Shown here: positions 63,301 to 64,000 of the stretch, piece by piece
How the letters are laid out: every line of letters starts with the position of its first letter
Numbering within the stretch: position 1 is the first letter of the stretch
NCBI RefSeq assembly: GCF_018455725.1
Contig: NZ_JAHCLR010000007.1
Span: 62,001 to 126,000, forward strand
Direction of reading: 5' to 3'
From: Mycolicibacter acidiphilus
GTDB lineage: Bacteria > Actinomycetota > Actinomycetes > Mycobacteriales > Mycobacteriaceae
Length of the DNA: 64,000 bases
Made by a program: the position numbers and the translations under genes
Notes under the pieces: generated by a model
The model's database searches: none
Told to the model about the DNA's origin: nothing
Seen by the model: only the letters and a program-made list of their open reading frames with translations

Positions 63301-64000
63301 ACAGCACGGCGACAGTGCGCCCGGCCTGCTGCAGTTCGGTCAGCGCGGCCGCCAGCGCGTCGTCGACACCGGCGCCGACGGGCCGCAGTTCGTCGAACGC
63401 GGTGCGCAGCTCACCGAGGGTGTCGGGGAGATCGAGCGAGACCAGTTCGACGTCGGCCGCGCGTGCCTCGACCAGCAGCGCGGACGCCAGCGGGTGCAGC
63501 ACCGGGGCGATCAGCGCCGTCACCGGCTCCGCCCGGCCGGCCAACCGGTGCCACCCCGGGGTCAGGCCCGGCTCGTCGAGCAACCGCTGGGCGTCCGCCC
63601 AGGCGGCCGGCAGTTCGGCCGCGCCGGCACCGCGCACGGTCACCACCCGCAGCGTCGGCTCGCACAGCACCCGCGGATCGATCAGCAGCGCGTCGACCTT
63701 GTCCAGGCCGCGCAGCGCCGCCGGTCGCAGCGGCAACACACCGTGCTGGTCGGCCAGCCCGCGGCTCAGGGTGGCGGCGAACGCCTCCCGGCTGATCCGC
63801 AGCGCTTTCGGGGCCGCCGTCACCGCGGCCGTCGACGCCATCGTGACGTCGCGGGTGATGGCGCCGACCAGGCCGGCGCCGATCAACTGCACCCAGGCGA
63901 TGCGCCGGCCGTGCCGTTCGGCCGGTCCCTCCGGTGCCGGCGTGGGGCGGCCGGGTGCGGGTGCGTCGGACTGGCCGGCGTGCCGGGCGAACACCGGTTC
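60323..64000 (-). CDS. CtpH/CtpI-like cation-transporting P-type ATPase, N-terminus beyond window
   Basis: At least 1225 residues, the frame still open at the right edge. Phosphorylation motif CFDKTGTLSENR, actuator TGES in SSLTGESLS, hinge VGDGANDAAAI and the ion-site helix AVAAVPEGMPLMATL are present, so it is a P2-like ATPase. The long N-terminal part (DKVDALLIDPRVL, RTVAVLSAGADRAL) looks like a degenerate second ATPase unit, as in the long mycobacterial CtpH and CtpI (over 1500 residues). The cation is unknown; the VPEGMP in place of VPEGLP is a small variation. C-terminus at 60323, convergent with the PpgS partner with 64 bp between them. Confidence 0.85.
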   Translation of the reverse strand, partial: EPVFARHAGQSDAPAPGRPTPAPEGPAERHGRRIAWVQLIGAGLVGAITRDVTMASTAAVTAAPKALRISREAFAATLSRGLADQHGVLPLRPAALRGLDKVDALLIDPRVLCEPTLRVVTVRGAGAAELPAAWADAQRLLDEPGLTPGWHRLAGRAEPVTALIAPVLHPLASALLVEARAADVELVSLDLPDTLGELRTAFDELRPVGAGVDDALAAALTELQQAGRTVAVLSAGADRALAGADLALGIMPAGDTAPPWHVDLLLDGLAGAWQVLRALPAAREATRRGITLSASASVLGGLLLVPGIRVRRANMPGPVTVGGAAGLCSGYLLARKVVRTPAPRPAPAHEWHAMSIAQVRQILPQPNLTARVSDAAATRPPNTAWQFVKAVRAELSDPMTPIMAVGSAATAILGSPIDAAMVGIVLVGNAMLAAGQQMRAESRLNVLLAQQTPPARTVTPGPDGTGYTEVPAELLAPGDVIEVRSNEVVPADARVIEATDLEVDESSLTGESLSVDKQTAPTPGAELAERSCMLYAGSTVIAGTAVAIVTAVGADTQTRRAAELAAGDLPTVGLQHQLSEVMYRAFPVSGAGGLLVGALGMLRGGQLRTALGDAIAIAVAAVPEGMPLMATLAQYASARRLTGTGALVRVPRAVEALGRLDVVCFDKTGTLSENRLRVTRVCPVDGRTDADVLHAALHAAPWAHGDAHAHATDQAIIEAGVDAAVPGPAAAPDVYLPFRSGRAFSAAVTGTELSVKGAPETVLAASGATDRQPQVDELAAAGLRVIAVGRRTLSPAEADAVRSDPDRITELAGHGLELTGLLGISDTPRPGAAKLLADLTDRGVGIRLISGDHPITVTAIAAELGLAVDADGVITGSEWDALSRREQERVACERVVFARMTPEHKVQIVQTLERAGKVSAMVGDGANDAAAIRVATVGVGVVARGSDSAHTVADVVLTDGRIGALTDAIDEGRRLWRGVQLAVSGLLGGNAGEVIFSVIGTAFTGMSPLNTRQLLLMNTLTDALPATAVAVSTPAGPVQRVAGGGLDERELWRAVAYRGAITATAATAAWAMAMSTGLTGLSALTGLGGGQQRAATVALISLVTTELGQTLVDSHAPLVLATAAGSFAVFALAVSTPGVSQLLGCTPIGPIGWLQALSTAGAATAAVAVLGRGRAARDDEPAADAPPAAHPPATAARTAADRAESAAAPVLRLVGRPEPQFPAYP

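Overview
The window is very GC-rich, uses many GTG starts, and keeps a gene order that I recognise from memory (no search was run) as matching the Mycobacterium tuberculosis stretch from about Rv3564 to Rv3632. The organism is therefore a member of the Mycobacteriaceae. The espACD-type locus that lies between ftsH and ephA in M. tuberculosis is absent, and a polyamino-acid synthetase-like gene is present. Both point to a non-tuberculous, probably environmental species. I cannot name the species.

Layout. 1-9922: steroid (cholesterol) catabolism. It holds the end of an acyl-CoA dehydrogenase (FadE33/IpdE2 type), aspB, a hemophore-like gene, hsaB-hsaC-hsaA, kshB, a small exported protein, fadE34 and the regulator kstR. 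Three KstR-type palindromes sit in the two divergent promoter regions. hsaD is missing from its usual place between hsaA and hsaC. 9922-13045: a metallo-beta-lactamase-fold protein, an ArsB-type permease and a secreted glycerophosphodiesterase. 13042-22926: housekeeping genes rlmB, cysS, ispF, ispD, carD, lpqE, radA and disA, plus an unrecognised secreted protein and canB. 22955-29391: mutY, an alpha/beta hydrolase, the haem-degrading mhuD, lpqF, clpC1 and lsr2. 29516-40936: a long leftward block lysS, coaX, panD, panC, a Rossmann/DUF2520 gene, two membrane proteins, folK, folB, folP, folE and ftsH, covering CoA and folate synthesis and membrane proteolysis. 41066-47004: a variable segment with ephA, an LLM monooxygenase, an alcohol dehydrogenase, a DUF433/DUF5615 toxin-antitoxin-like pair whose second gene is frameshifted, a SCO6745-like gene, lpqG and a META-domain gene. 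47001-52555: hpt, tilS, a zincin, dacB, ppa and a TerC-family membrane protein.

52720-60258 is the most interesting part. A single-module NRPS of the Pls/PosA architecture (adenylation, carrier, then membrane segments alternating with three left-handed beta-helix domains, no condensation domain) overlaps by 4 bp a zinc M1 aminopeptidase. That gene in turn overlaps by 4 bp a flippase-like membrane protein. They are followed by ppgS and its small membrane partner, the pair that makes polyprenyl-phospho-galactosamine for arabinogalactan. The ten specificity residues of the adenylation domain read D-A-E-S-I-G-T-V-V-K, close to known lysine codes, so the cluster may make a lysine homopolymer or a lysine-based envelope decoration. 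A CtpH/CtpI-like P-type ATPase runs off the right edge.

Many genes start on the RNA 5' end or very near it: a TANNNT -10 box lies 6 to 9 nt upstream of the start codon of radA, mhuD, lpqG, ppa, the DUF433 gene, cysS, lysS and others. No tRNA, rRNA, CRISPR array or insertion sequence was seen.
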